From JAZNQL01 sp045590155 (GTDB lineage: Bacteria > Bacillota > Clostridia > UMGS1883 > UMGS1540), in contig JAZNQL010000017.1 in the NCBI GenBank assembly GCA_045590155.1, forward strand, positions 1 to 17,321: a stretch of 17,321 bases of DNA, given 5' to 3'. Each line of letters begins with the position of its first letter. Within the stretch, counting starts at the first letter, position 1. Position numbers and translations under genes: made by a program. This document shows, piece by piece, positions 1 to 7,732 of this stretch. The notes under the pieces are model-generated. The model saw only the letters and a program-made list of their open reading frames with translations. It made no database searches and was not told where the DNA came from.

Positions 1-38
1 GTTGATTTTTGCAATAAAAGTATAGGGAAGTGACGTTT

Positions 39-527
39 ATGTACAGCATTGGTGATAGGATAGTCTATCCAATGCACGGAGCGGGCGTGATAGAATCAAT
101 TGAAGAAAAAGAAATCTTAGGCGAATTACAGAAGTATTATGTGATGAAACTGCCCTTTGGAGATATGAAGGTTATGATACCCATACTCAATGTGAGCAAA
201 ATCGGCATAAGAGATGTCATTGACAAGAGTGAAGTTGAAAAGGTTTACGATTCGTTTAGGGAAGATGTGACAGAGCCTCTGCTCAGCTGGAATAAGCGTG
301 TCAGAGAAAATATGGAAAAAATAAAAAGCGGAAATATATACGAAGTCGCAAAAGTAGTAAAAATGCTTATGTGCCGTGATATGAAAAAAAGCTTATCTAC
401 TGGCGAGAAAAAAATGCTTTCAAATGCAAAACAAATACTGATAAGCGAGCTTGTTTTAGCTAACGGCGACTCCGAAAAAGATGTTGAAGCACGTCTGGAC
501 GAAATTCTCATAGAAGAGATGGGATAA
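39..527 (+). CDS. CarD-family transcriptional regulator (CdnL/TRCF-type)
   Basis: The product is a 162-residue CarD-family protein. In this family the N-terminal domain binds the RNA polymerase beta subunit and the helical C-terminal part contacts promoter DNA and steadies open complexes. The family pattern is clear at the N-terminus: YSIGDRIVYPMHGAGVIESI, then an ILGELQKYYVMKLPFGDMKVMIP stretch typical of the RNAP-interaction fold (about residues 1-55). A lysine- and glutamate-rich helical region follows to the end, with the usual family length. I chose the ATG at 39 because AGGGAAG (24-30) lies 8 nt before it; the in-frame GTG at 30 overlaps that ribosome binding site. It sits directly upstream of ispD-ispF, a neighbourhood I recall from many Clostridia. 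The promoter must lie mostly before the window. The family call is firm; its target genes are not visible here. Confidence 0.93.
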   Translation: MYSIGDRIVYPMHGAGVIESIEEKEILGELQKYYVMKLPFGDMKVMIPILNVSKIGIRDVIDKSEVEKVYDSFREDVTEPLLSWNKRVRENMEKIKSGNIYEVAKVVKMLMCRDMKKSLSTGEKKMLSNAKQILISELVLANGDSEKDVEARLDEILIEEMG

Positions 528-531
528 AAAA

Positions 532-563
532 GGGGTTGTTCTTTTAAAGGAACAACCTTGTTT
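532..563 (+). terminator. Hairpin between carD-like gene and ispD (weak terminator or attenuator)
   Basis: GGTTGTTC (534-541) pairs with GAACAACC (550-557) around an 8-nt loop. Two G-U pairs can extend the stem outward. The tail is TTGTTTAATA, which is only moderately T-rich. The hairpin lies just after the carD-like stop codon, and the ispD start at 593 is too close for a full promoter in between. It may therefore only partly stop transcription, or mark a processing site. Confidence 0.5.
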
Positions 564-592
564 AATATATGCCTTTTACGGGAGGGTTTACC

Positions 593-1258
593 GTGAAAAA
601 AACAACTGTAATAATTGCAGCTGCAGGCTCGGGCGAGAGAATGGGACTTGGTTATAATAAACTTTTAAAAGAAATATCGGGAAAACCGATTATAGCCCAC
701 ACTATCCTGGCTTTTGAAAAATGCCGTTTTGTTAACGATATAATAATATCAGCATCGCAAACTGATATGGAACGCATTTTAGATATTATAAGGACTGAAA
801 AATTTAAAAAGGTAAAAAAAATAATTCAGGGCGGAAAAACCAGAACAAAATCGGTTCATGCAGCACTTTCGGCAATAGATAAAACAGATATAGTAATGGT
901 GCACGATGGGGCAAGACCTTTTATTTCACAAAAAGTTATAAAACAAACCCTTTTGGATGTAGAACAAACGGGTGCAACCATAGTGGCAGTTCCCGTTACC
1001 GATACTATTAAAGAAGGACAAGACTTTATAGAAAAAACACTTGACCGTACAAAGCTTTGGTCAATACAAACTCCGCAGGTCTTTAAGTTTGACATACTTA
1101 AAAAAGCATACGAAACGGGTGAAAGTGCAACAGATGATGCCTCTTTGGTAGAAAAAATAGGCATTAAAGTAAAAATTACACAGGGAGAATATCAAAATAT
1201 AAAAATAACAACACCGCACGACATTTTGGTGGCAGAAGCACTTCTGGAAAAGAGGTAA
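593..1258 (+). CDS. ispD: 2-C-methyl-D-erythritol 4-phosphate cytidylyltransferase
   Basis: This cytosolic enzyme joins MEP and CTP to give CDP-methylerythritol in the non-mevalonate isoprenoid pathway. The N-terminal nucleotide-binding motif AAAGSGERMG with the following NKLL (Arg16 and Lys23) is intact. VHDGARPFIS, VAVPVTDTIK, QTPQVFKFDIL and ATDDASLVE are all family hallmarks, and the C-terminus ITTPHDILVAEALL matches the usual ending. The length of 221 residues is normal. I chose the GTG at 593 because GGAGG (581-585) is 7 nt upstream and the protein then begins right at the first beta strand. An in-frame ATG at 569 would add eight unusual residues and has no ribosome binding site. ispF follows 4 nt after the stop, so the two are co-transcribed. 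Confidence 0.96.
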   Translation: MKKTTVIIAAAGSGERMGLGYNKLLKEISGKPIIAHTILAFEKCRFVNDIIISASQTDMERILDIIRTEKFKKVKKIIQGGKTRTKSVHAALSAIDKTDIVMVHDGARPFISQKVIKQTLLDVEQTGATIVAVPVTDTIKEGQDFIEKTLDRTKLWSIQTPQVFKFDILKKAYETGESATDDASLVEKIGIKVKITQGEYQNIKITTPHDILVAEALLEKR

Positions 1259-1262
1259 ATAT

Positions 1263-1733
1263 ATGCGTATAGGTTATGGATATGACGTTCATAAACTGGT
1301 AGAGGGACGAAAACTGATACTTGGCGGAGTTTTAATAGAACATGATAAAGGCTTATTAGGTCATTCTGATGCAGATGTATTGGTACATGCAATAATGGAT
1401 GCATTGCTCGGAGCAGCAGCTTTAGGAGATATCGGCAAGCATTTTCCTCCTTCTGACAATACATTTAAAGATATTGACAGTATGATTCTTTTGAAAAGAG
1501 TATATGATTTAATAACCGAAAAAGGTTATACTGTTGGGAATATAGATTCTGTTATAACAGCACAAAAACCCAAAATGTTACCCCATATTCAAAAAATGAG
1601 AGAAAATATAGCAGGGGTTTTGCATACCGACATAGAAAATATAAATATAAAGGCAACTACCACAGAAAAGCTCGGCTTCGAAGGAAGAGAGGAAGGAATA
1701 TCAGCTACGGCTGTTTGTATTTTAAAAAAATGA
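1263..1733 (+). CDS. ispF: 2-C-methyl-D-erythritol 2,4-cyclodiphosphate synthase
   Basis: This enzyme cyclises CDP-methylerythritol 2-phosphate to methylerythritol cyclodiphosphate with release of CMP, two steps after IspD. The family works as a trimer with a metal site between subunits. The metal ligands Asp8, His10 (GYGYDVHKL) and His42 (HSDADVLVHAIMDALLGA) are present. GDIGKHFPPSD, the ITAQKPK substrate loop and the ATTTEKLGFEGREEGI signature near the C-terminus are also intact. The length, 156 residues, is typical. The ATG at 1263 has AGAGG (1251-1255) 7 nt upstream, inside the end of ispD. IspE, the enzyme acting between the two, is not in this window. Confidence 0.97.
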   Translation: MRIGYGYDVHKLVEGRKLILGGVLIEHDKGLLGHSDADVLVHAIMDALLGAAALGDIGKHFPPSDNTFKDIDSMILLKRVYDLITEKGYTVGNIDSVITAQKPKMLPHIQKMRENIAGVLHTDIENINIKATTTEKLGFEGREEGISATAVCILKK

Positions 1734-1748
1734 AAGGAAAGACTCTGA

Positions 1749-3095
1749 TTGCTTAAAATAAATTTTGATACAAAAAAAGCAGAAATATTCGTTTCAGAAA
1801 AAGAAATAATGGAGTTTGCACCCTTTGTTGCTGCAGCCCACGATTTATTACATACAGGTAAAGGAAGCGGGAACGACTTTATAGGCTGGCTCAATCTTCC
1901 TGAAAATTATGATAAAGAAGAATTTGACAGAATAAAAAAGGCTGCCGAAAAAATAAGAAGCAATTCTGAAGTTTTGGTAGTTATAGGAATAGGCGGTTCA
2001 TATCTTGGCGCAAAGGCTGCCATAGATTTTGTAAACAATACATTTTATAATAATCAGGATTCATCAAAACGCCGTGGTCCGCAGGTCTTTTTTGCAGGTA
2101 ACAGTATAAGCTCGGCCTATCTTTATGACCTTGTAGAGCTTGTGCGCGATAAAGATATTTCGGTAAATGTAATATCAAAGTCAGGTACAACGACAGAACC
2201 TGCAATTGCATTCCGTGTATTCAAAAAATTACTTGAAGAAAAGTACGGAAAAGAAGGTGCTAGAGAGAGAATTTTTGCAACAACCGATAAAGCAAGAGGA
2301 GCACTCTTTAATCTTTCAAAGGAAGAAGGATACGAGACATTTGTTATTCCTGATGATGTTGGTGGCAGATATTCTGTTTTAACACCGGTAGGTCTTTTAC
2401 CGATAGCCGCCACAGGAGCAGACATAGATGCAATGATGAAGGGCGCATACGATGCAATGGTAGCATATTCCGAACGTGACATATCAAAGAACGATTGTTA
2501 TAGATACGCAGCGGCCCGCAACGCACTTTACAGAAAAGGCAAAACAATAGAAATTATCGCAAATTACGAAAGTGCATTGCACTATCTTGGAGAATGGTGG
2601 AAACAACTTTACGGAGAAAGCGAAGGGAAAGACAAAAAAGGGATATTCCCTGCAGCGGTTGACTTTTCAACAGACCTTCATTCAATGGGACAGTATATTC
2701 AGGACGGACTTCGTAACATATTCGAAACCGTTATAAATATAGAAAACGCACAGAGAGATATGCTGATAGAGAAAGAAGACGAAGATTTAGACGGACTTAA
2801 TTATCTTGCAGGAAAAAGCATACATTATGTTGATAATCAGGCATATCTCGGTACAGTTTTAGCACATGCAGACGGCGGAGTACCAAGCCTTGTATTAAAT
2901 GTAGAAAGAATGGACGAATATTGTTTTGGCAATATAGTTTATTTCTTTGAAAAGGCTTGCGCCATCAGCGGATATTTACTTGGCGTAAACCCCTTTGACC
3001 AACCGGGGGTTGAAGCATATAAGAAAAATATGTTTGCACTTTTAGGTAAGCCCGGCTATGAAACCCAGAGGGAAGAACTTATAAAAAGACTGTAA
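1749..3095 (+). CDS. pgi: Glucose-6-phosphate isomerase
   Basis: This enzyme interconverts glucose 6-phosphate and fructose 6-phosphate, linking glycolysis, gluconeogenesis and sugar-nucleotide supply. The 448-residue protein is the shorter Firmicutes type. Visible signatures are VIGIGGSYLGAKAAI, the sugar-phosphate loop SKSGTTTEP, GGRYSVLTPVGLLP, YGESEGKD with the likely catalytic Glu290, STDLHSMGQYIQDG with His311, and Lys425 in AYKKNMFALLG near the end. The start is a TTG at 1749, about 9 nt after AAAGGA; it gives the same N-terminal length as the Bacillus enzyme, and no better ATG lies upstream in frame. The gene begins 15 nt after ispF, so it probably belongs to the same transcript. Confidence is very high for function and moderately high for the start. 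Confidence 0.97.
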   Translation: MLKINFDTKKAEIFVSEKEIMEFAPFVAAAHDLLHTGKGSGNDFIGWLNLPENYDKEEFDRIKKAAEKIRSNSEVLVVIGIGGSYLGAKAAIDFVNNTFYNNQDSSKRRGPQVFFAGNSISSAYLYDLVELVRDKDISVNVISKSGTTTEPAIAFRVFKKLLEEKYGKEGARERIFATTDKARGALFNLSKEEGYETFVIPDDVGGRYSVLTPVGLLPIAATGADIDAMMKGAYDAMVAYSERDISKNDCYRYAAARNALYRKGKTIEIIANYESALHYLGEWWKQLYGESEGKDKKGIFPAAVDFSTDLHSMGQYIQDGLRNIFETVINIENAQRDMLIEKEDEDLDGLNYLAGKSIHYVDNQAYLGTVLAHADGGVPSLVLNVERMDEYCFGNIVYFFEKACAISGYLLGVNPFDQPGVEAYKKNMFALLGKPGYETQREELIKRL

Positions 3096-3131
3096 ACATT
3101 AACTTAATAAACAATGAAAGGGGCAAAAATT

Positions 3132-3539
3132 ATGTTAAAATTATTTATTGGAGAAAAAGGAACAGGTAAAACAAAAACTTTGATTGATGGCGTTCACGCA
3201 GCTGAAGCAAACGAAAAAGGCGATATTGTTTTTATAACAGCAAATGACCGTCATACATTTGATATCAGTTACAGAATAAGACTGATAAATGCTTCTGAAG
3301 CACATATCTCTACATACGGAGAATTTTATGGTCTTATCGCAGGTATTCTTTCACAGAACTATGATGTAACATCAATTTTTGTTGACAGTATAACAAAAAT
3401 TGCAAAAGGAACAGAAGCAGAGCTTGATGAATGTCTCAATAAAATTGCTGCATTAGCAGAAGCAAAAGAAATCAGCGTAAGTGCAACAATTTCAATTAAA
3501 GAAAGCGACGCAAGCGAAACCATAAAAAAATATCTCTGA
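3132..3539 (+). CDS. Small P-loop ATP-binding protein, uncharacterised
   Basis: The protein has 135 residues. It opens with a clear Walker A motif, GEKGTGKT (residues 7-14), right after the first beta strand, as in many P-loop NTPases. IFVD (82-85) after hydrophobic residues is a plausible Walker B. No helicase, kinase or AAA sensor motifs can be made out, and the protein is short for a full NTPase. I recall similar short P-loop proteins in Clostridia, sometimes loosely labelled PilT-like, but nothing here supports a role in pili. I chose the ATG at 3132 because AAAGGGG (3117-3123) is 8 nt upstream; an ATG at 3114 overlaps that site. It lies 36 nt after pgi and is probably the last gene of that transcript. 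The cellular role is unknown. Confidence 0.8.
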   Translation: MLKLFIGEKGTGKTKTLIDGVHAAEANEKGDIVFITANDRHTFDISYRIRLINASEAHISTYGEFYGLIAGILSQNYDVTSIFVDSITKIAKGTEAELDECLNKIAALAEAKEISVSATISIKESDASETIKKYL

Positions 3540-3563
3540 TAAAGTAAAAAACTAAAAAACAAA

Positions 3564-3605
3564 AAACCCGTCGCTTTCGGGCGACGGGTTTAGACCTTTT
3601 ATTTT
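3564..3605 (+). terminator. Strong hairpin terminator just before thrC, possible attenuator
   Basis: An 11-bp stem pairs 3564-3574 with 3581-3591 (core CCCGTCGC / GCGACGGG) with a 6-nt TTTCGG loop. It is preceded by an A-run and followed by TAGACCTTTTATTTTA. It ends the pgi/P-loop transcript. The thrC start codon is only 33 nt past the hairpin, which leaves no room for an ordinary promoter between them. The 5' arm and loop (3569-3578) are also perfectly complementary to 3501-3510; see the findings. Confidence 0.85.
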
Positions 3606-3623
3606 ATCCGAAAGGAAAGACTT

Positions 3624-5117
3624 ATGAACTATCAAAGCACAAGAAACAGTGAAAATTCAATTAAATCTTCTGAAGCAATAGTAAAAGGACTGGCTTCGGA
3701 CGGAGGATTATTTGTTCCCGACGGATTTCCTGCAATTTCAAGCGAAGAGTTTAAACTTTTAGGAACAAAAAGCTATACCGAAACAGCAGAATTTGTTTTA
3801 CAGAAGTATCTTACTGATTTTACCGGGGAAGAAATAAAAAACTGTGTAACAAAAGCTTATACAGCTGAAAAATTCGAAGGGGAAGACATTGCTCCCTTGC
3901 ATAAGCTTGCAGATAACGAATATGTACTGGAACTGTGGCACGGCCCAACCTGTGCCTTTAAAGACATGGCTCTTCAGATATTGCCACACCTTCTTACCAC
4001 TTCAATGAAAAAAACAGGAGTTCGCGATGAAGTAGTAATATTAGTTGCAACAAGCGGGGATACCGGCAAAGCAGCACTTGAAGGCTTTTGCAATGTTGAA
4101 GGAACAAAAATAATAGTATTCTATCCCCAAAACGGTGTAAGTCATATTCAAAAACTGCAAATGGTAACACAGGATGGTAATAACGTAGGTGTTTGTGCCG
4201 TTGAAGGCAACTTTGACGATGCACAAAATGGTGTAAAAGCGATTTTTACCGATAAAGAATATTCAGAAATACTTTCTGAAAACAATATAATACTTTCTTC
4301 GGCAAATTCAATAAACTGGGGAAGACTTGTTCCGCAGATAGTTTATTATGTTCGTGCCTATGCAAAGCTTCTTACTGAAGGTGCAATAAATGATAACGAT
4401 AAAATAAACATTGTTGTTCCTACCGGTAATTTTGGAAATATACTCGCAGCATACTATGCTATGAAAATGGGAGTAAAAGTTAATAAACTTATATGTGCAT
4501 CAAATAGCAACAACGTTCTTACCGATTTTATAAACACTGGTATTTACAACAGAAACCGCGATTTCAAACTTACCGTTTCGCCTTCAATGGATATATTGAT
4601 TTCAAGCAATCTCGAAAGATTTTTGTATGACGTTACAGACAGAGACACCAATAAGATAAATTCGTGGATGAATCTGTTGAAAGAAAACGGAAAATATGAA
4701 ATAGATGATGAAACCAAAAACAAAATTCACACACTTATGTATGCAGGCTGTTGCGACGAAGAATCGACAATGCAGTGCATAAGCGACACAAAGAAAGATT
4801 ATTCTTATGTAGTTGATACACATACCTCTGTTGCAGTAAAAGTGTATAATGACTATAAAGAAAAAACAGGGGATAACACTGTAACCGTTATAGCGTCAAC
4901 AGCAAGTCCTTATAAGTTTGGAAAGAGCGTACTGAATGCACTTTCCGAAAAAGTTTCGGATGACGAATTTGAAAACCTGGATACTTTATTTAAAGTAAGC
5001 GGACTTTCTGTTCCGAAATCACTCGGCGAGCTAAAAACCAAAGCTATAAGATTTACAGATTGTTGTAATCCTTCGGATATGAAAAAAACAGTGTCCGAAA
5101 TTTTAAAAATAAAATAA
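3624..5117 (+). CDS. thrC: Threonine synthase
   Basis: This is the PLP-dependent last step of threonine synthesis, converting O-phosphohomoserine to threonine. The protein is 497 residues, the length of the class with an N-terminal extension. It starts with YQSTR..., then the GLASDGGLFVPDGFP segment typical of this class. The PLP lysine is Lys113 in HGPTCAFKDMALQ. ATSGDTGKAALEGF forms the cofactor phosphate loop, and SANSINWGRLVPQIVYYV plus PTGNFGNILAAYYA are further signatures. Near the C-terminus TASPYKFGKSVL is conserved. AAAGGA (3611-3616) stands 7 nt before the ATG. No homoserine kinase or dehydrogenase gene is next to it. A strong hairpin lies immediately upstream and another downstream, so it is probably a single-gene unit or one controlled by read-through. 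Confidence 0.96.
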   Translation: MNYQSTRNSENSIKSSEAIVKGLASDGGLFVPDGFPAISSEEFKLLGTKSYTETAEFVLQKYLTDFTGEEIKNCVTKAYTAEKFEGEDIAPLHKLADNEYVLELWHGPTCAFKDMALQILPHLLTTSMKKTGVRDEVVILVATSGDTGKAALEGFCNVEGTKIIVFYPQNGVSHIQKLQMVTQDGNNVGVCAVEGNFDDAQNGVKAIFTDKEYSEILSENNIILSSANSINWGRLVPQIVYYVRAYAKLLTEGAINDNDKINIVVPTGNFGNILAAYYAMKMGVKVNKLICASNSNNVLTDFINTGIYNRNRDFKLTVSPSMDILISSNLERFLYDVTDRDTNKINSWMNLLKENGKYEIDDETKNKIHTLMYAGCCDEESTMQCISDTKKDYSYVVDTHTSVAVKVYNDYKEKTGDNTVTVIASTASPYKFGKSVLNALSEKVSDDEFENLDTLFKVSGLSVPKSLGELKTKAIRFTDCCNPSDMKKTVSEILKIK

Positions 5118-5122
5118 AATTT

Positions 5123-5152
5123 AAAAGGGCTTTTTTATAAAAGCCCTTTTGT
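5123..5152 (+). terminator. Two-way terminator after thrC
   Basis: A perfect 12-bp inverted repeat pairs 5123-5134 (AAAAGGGCTTTT) with 5139-5150, around a TTAT loop. The GGGC/GCCC core is flanked by A- and T-runs, so the structure works as an intrinsic terminator in both directions. It lies between thrC (plus) and the converging DUF1540 gene (minus, ending at 5170) and can serve both. Confidence 0.88.
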
Positions 5153-5169
5153 GCATAAAATATTTTGTA

Positions 5170-5346
5170 CTATCTTTGAGTGTAGGTAGTACAATCGGCT
5201 GATCTGTTTCCGTTACTGTTTTTTACATTAACATCAATACTTTTTGCAGTACAACAACCATCACAATTATTATAATAACAACTGTCAACCGAACATTTTA
5301 TGCCGCATAAAGCTTTGCCTGTTTTTTCTGGCTTACAACAACTCAT
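5170..5346 (-). CDS. DUF1540 cysteine-rich small protein
   Basis: This is a 58-residue protein with nine cysteines (positions 3, 4, 14, 18, 23, 28, 31, 32 and 52). The central part, IKCSVDSCYYNNCDGCCTAKSIDV, matches the DUF1540 pattern, a short cysteine-rich domain of Firmicutes thought to bind metal. The function is not established. I chose the start at 5346 because GGAGG on the minus strand (5353-5357) lies 6 nt before it. An upstream in-frame ATG at 5361 would place that site inside the coding region. It stands alone between two plus-strand units, is read toward thrC, and shares the terminator at 5123-5150. The upstream stretch (5367-5380) can form a short hairpin followed by T's on the minus strand. 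Confidence 0.87.
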   Translation of the reverse strand: MSCCKPEKTGKALCGIKCSVDSCYYNNCDGCCTAKSIDVNVKNSNGNRSADCTTYTQR

Positions 5347-5429
5347 AAAAAACCTCCGCAAAAAAATTGGGTTTCCCCAAAAATATTTTGTGCTACTTTT
5401 TTTTAAATATTCAAAAAGGAAAAATTACT

Positions 5430-6101
5430 ATGTCACTTTACGCAATATCAGATTTGCACTTGCCGCTTGGCAAAAATAAACCTATGGATATTTTCAAATC
5501 CTGGGAAAATTATGTTCAGCGAATTGAAGAAAACTGGAAAAAAACCGTCAGAGAAAACGATACCGTTTTGCTGTGCGGCGATTTGTCGTGGGCAACATAT
5601 CTTGAAGATACTGTGGCAGATTTTGATTTTTTATCAAAACTTCCTGGCAAAAAGATTATTTCCAAAGGCAATCATGATTATTGGTGGACAACAATGTCAA
5701 AACTCAATAAATTTTTAGAAGAAAAAGAAATAAAAGATGTAGTTTTTTTAAATAACAATGCATATCTTTATGAAGATGTTGCCATTTGTGCGGCAAGAGG
5801 GTGGAAATCTCCTTTTGATAAAGACTTTTCAAAAGAAGATGAAAAAATTTACGAAAGAGAAATAATAAGACTCCGCCTTTCGCTTGAAGAAGGACTTAAG
5901 CTTTCAAATCGTTTGATAGCAATGCTTCATTATCCTCCCGAAGTAGGGATGAACGAAGTTTTAGAAGAATATAAAGTGGAAAAATGCATTTTTGGACATT
6001 TGCATACAAAACCCTCGTGGGACACAAGACCCGTAAATTCAAGAGATATCCTCGTTTCGGCAGACTTTCTGCAGTTTAACCCTTTAAAAATTATGGAGTA
6101 A
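5430..6101 (+). CDS. Metallophosphoesterase (calcineurin-like, COG1768-type)
   Basis: This 223-residue cytosolic hydrolase has the two-metal phosphoesterase fold. The five family blocks are all present: Asp8/His10 in SDLHLPLG, Asp51 in GDLSW, Asn81/His82 in KGNHDYWW, His167 in LHYPPE and His190/His192 in GHLH. This is a complete set of metal ligands, so the protein should be active, but the substrate cannot be read from sequence. The N-terminus (ISDLHL) and GDLSW...KGNHDYWW resemble the COG1768 predicted phosphohydrolases. I chose the ATG at 5430 because AAGGA (5416-5420) is 9 nt upstream; longer in-frame starts add residues unlike the family. gatC begins 3 nt after its stop, so it is co-transcribed with gatCAB. 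It is the first gene of that unit. Confidence 0.92.
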   Translation: MSLYAISDLHLPLGKNKPMDIFKSWENYVQRIEENWKKTVRENDTVLLCGDLSWATYLEDTVADFDFLSKLPGKKIISKGNHDYWWTTMSKLNKFLEEKEIKDVVFLNNNAYLYEDVAICAARGWKSPFDKDFSKEDEKIYEREIIRLRLSLEEGLKLSNRLIAMLHYPPEVGMNEVLEEYKVEKCIFGHLHTKPSWDTRPVNSRDILVSADFLQFNPLKIME

Positions 6102-6104
6102 GGT

Positions 6105-6365
6105 ATGAATATAGAAAAACTTGCAAAAGCTTCAAAAATAGAAATTTTTGAGCATGAAAAAGAATCTGTTTGCGAAAAAATAAATACAAACCTAGAAATT
6201 ATGGGCAAAATAAAAGACCTTTCAGGGGAGAAATTTTGTCCTTCTTTTTATAGTGAAGAATTAAGAAAAGACAGTTTAAAAAATTTTTCAACTACTGAAG
6301 AAGTCTTTTCAGCTTCAGCAAAAAAACAGGAAAATTATTTTGTTGTTTCAAGGGTGGTGAAATAA
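6105..6365 (+). CDS. gatC: Asp-tRNA(Asn)/Glu-tRNA(Gln) amidotransferase subunit C
   Basis: GatC is the small subunit that wraps around and stabilises GatA in the GatCAB complex. The product is 86 residues, slightly short for the family. It begins with the usual EKLAKASKIEIFEHEKES helix, which resembles the LAxLARLxLxxEE start of GatC. A helix containing NLEIMGKIKDL and a weakly conserved tail follow. Similarity is modest, but the position directly before gatA makes the call safe. It starts 3 nt after the phosphoesterase stop, with GGAGTAAGG acting as ribosome binding site across that stop. Its TAA overlaps the gatA ATG by one base. Confidence 0.85.
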   Translation: MNIEKLAKASKIEIFEHEKESVCEKINTNLEIMGKIKDLSGEKFCPSFYSEELRKDSLKNFSTTEEVFSASAKKQENYFVVSRVVK

Positions 6366-7732
6366 TGTTTTCTGTGTGCGAAATATCGGAACTTATTAAA
6401 AATAAAAAAATTTCGGTAAAAGAAATAACAACTCATTATCTTAATAAAATAGAGGAAAATAAAGAACTCAACAGTTTTATAACAATATGTCACGAAAAAG
6501 CATTGGAAAAAGCCCAAAAACTTGATAATCAAAAGGAAAAAACAGGAGCTCTTTTTGGGATTCCCTATGCGTGCAAAGACAATATTTGCACAAAAGGAGT
6601 AAGAACAACCTGTGCCTCAAATATGTTAAAAGATTTTGTACCTTTTTATAATGCACATGTTATAGACAAGCTGTCGCAAAGTGTGCTTTTGGGAAAAACA
6701 AATATGGACGAGTTTGGGATGGGGAGCTTTTGTAAAAACTCTTGTTTTGGCGAAACAAAAAACCCTCACAATAAAAGCAAAACCTCGGGAGGCTCGTCAG
6801 GAGGCAGTGCTGCGGCAGTTACTTCGGGACAGGCTGCGTTTGCTTTAGGATCTGATACAGGCGGTTCAGTACGTCTTCCTGCTGCTCTTTGCGGATGTGT
6901 GGGGTTTAAACCAAGCTATGGAGCAATTTCCCGCTACGGACTTATATCTTTTGCTTCAAGTCTTGACTGTATAGGCATACTTTCAAACAATGTAAGTGAT
7001 GCAGAAAAAGTGTTTTTGAATGTTTTAGGAAAAGACGCAAAAGATATGACATCAAAAAATGTTTCTCCTGCAAAAACTTTAAAAAAATTAAATATAGGAA
7101 TTCCCAAAGAATACCTCGAAAACTGCGAAAAGGCAATAGAAGAACAACTTTTTATTGTTGCCCACAAGCTTGAAAAAGCAGGACATAATATAGAAACTTG
7201 CTCTTTAAAAACAACAGAATATATTGTGCCTTCATACCGCATTATTTCTTCGGCAGAAGCAAGCTCAAATCTTGCAAGATTTGACGGAATACGCTTCGGC
7301 CTTTGCAAAGAAGGCAGAACATGGGAAGAAACTTTAATAAAAACAAGAAGCCAAGGTTTTGGCACAGAGGTTAAAAGCAGAATGTTGCTTGGCAACTTTG
7401 TTTTAAAAGCAGAAAATTATAATGAATATTATGAAAAAGCTGTTTTGGCAAGAAATAAAATAAGAATAGATTTCAAACAAGCTTTTGAAAAGTATGATTT
7501 TCTTCTCACTCCAACAACACACCGCACCGCATCAGATATTGAAAAATACCCTGAAAGCTTTTCTGAAATGTGTCTTGGAGGAGCAAATCTTGCTTATCTT
7601 CCTGCAATATCATTAAATGCAGGTTTTTATAACCAAATGCCTTTTGGAATACAACTTATAGGTGCTGAAAACGCTGATTTTGATTTGCTTTACGCAGGCA
7701 AACAACTGGAGGAATTGTGCAATGAACTATAA
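6365..7732 (+). CDS. gatA: Asp-tRNA(Asn)/Glu-tRNA(Gln) amidotransferase subunit A
   Basis: GatA is the amidase subunit that releases ammonia from glutamine for transfer to Glu-tRNA(Gln) or Asp-tRNA(Asn). The 455-residue protein carries the amidase-signature Ser-cisSer-Lys triad: Lys71 in ACKDNICTKG, Ser144 in TSGGSSGGSAAAV and Ser168 in GSDTGGSVRLPAA. GVRTTCASNML, GKTNMDEFGMGS, GFKPSYGAISRYGLISFASSLD and AEASSNLARFDGIRFG are all conserved. It is about 30 residues shorter than many GatA proteins; one small gap is a missing Ala-Gly-type pair before VLLGKTN, and the C-terminus is lean. It overlaps gatC by 1 nt and gatB by 11 nt, so translation is probably coupled. The ribosome binding site is the GGTGG region just before 6365. 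Confidence 0.96.
   Translation: MFSVCEISELIKNKKISVKEITTHYLNKIEENKELNSFITICHEKALEKAQKLDNQKEKTGALFGIPYACKDNICTKGVRTTCASNMLKDFVPFYNAHVIDKLSQSVLLGKTNMDEFGMGSFCKNSCFGETKNPHNKSKTSGGSSGGSAAAVTSGQAAFALGSDTGGSVRLPAALCGCVGFKPSYGAISRYGLISFASSLDCIGILSNNVSDAEKVFLNVLGKDAKDMTSKNVSPAKTLKKLNIGIPKEYLENCEKAIEEQLFIVAHKLEKAGHNIETCSLKTTEYIVPSYRIISSAEASSNLARFDGIRFGLCKEGRTWEETLIKTRSQGFGTEVKSRMLLGNFVLKAENYNEYYEKAVLARNKIRIDFKQAFEKYDFLLTPTTHRTASDIEKYPESFSEMCLGGANLAYLPAISLNAGFYNQMPFGIQLIGAENADFDLLYAGKQLEELCNEL

Noticed and set aside
569..592. ATG at 569 as the ispD start
   Set aside because: It has no ribosome binding site, and the GTG at 593 has GGAGG at ideal spacing and matches the family N-terminus.
3540..3623. T-box riboswitch or threonine-rich leader peptide before thrC
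   Set aside because: No T-box consensus (AGGGUGGNACCGCG-type), specifier stem or short Thr-rich open frame is present; only the simple hairpin is seen.
6934..7395. A 153-codon open frame on the minus strand inside gatA, with similar long frames opposite gatB (7690-8121) and rsmD (9708-10094)
   Set aside because: All lie opposite strongly conserved genes and have residue composition typical of shadow frames.
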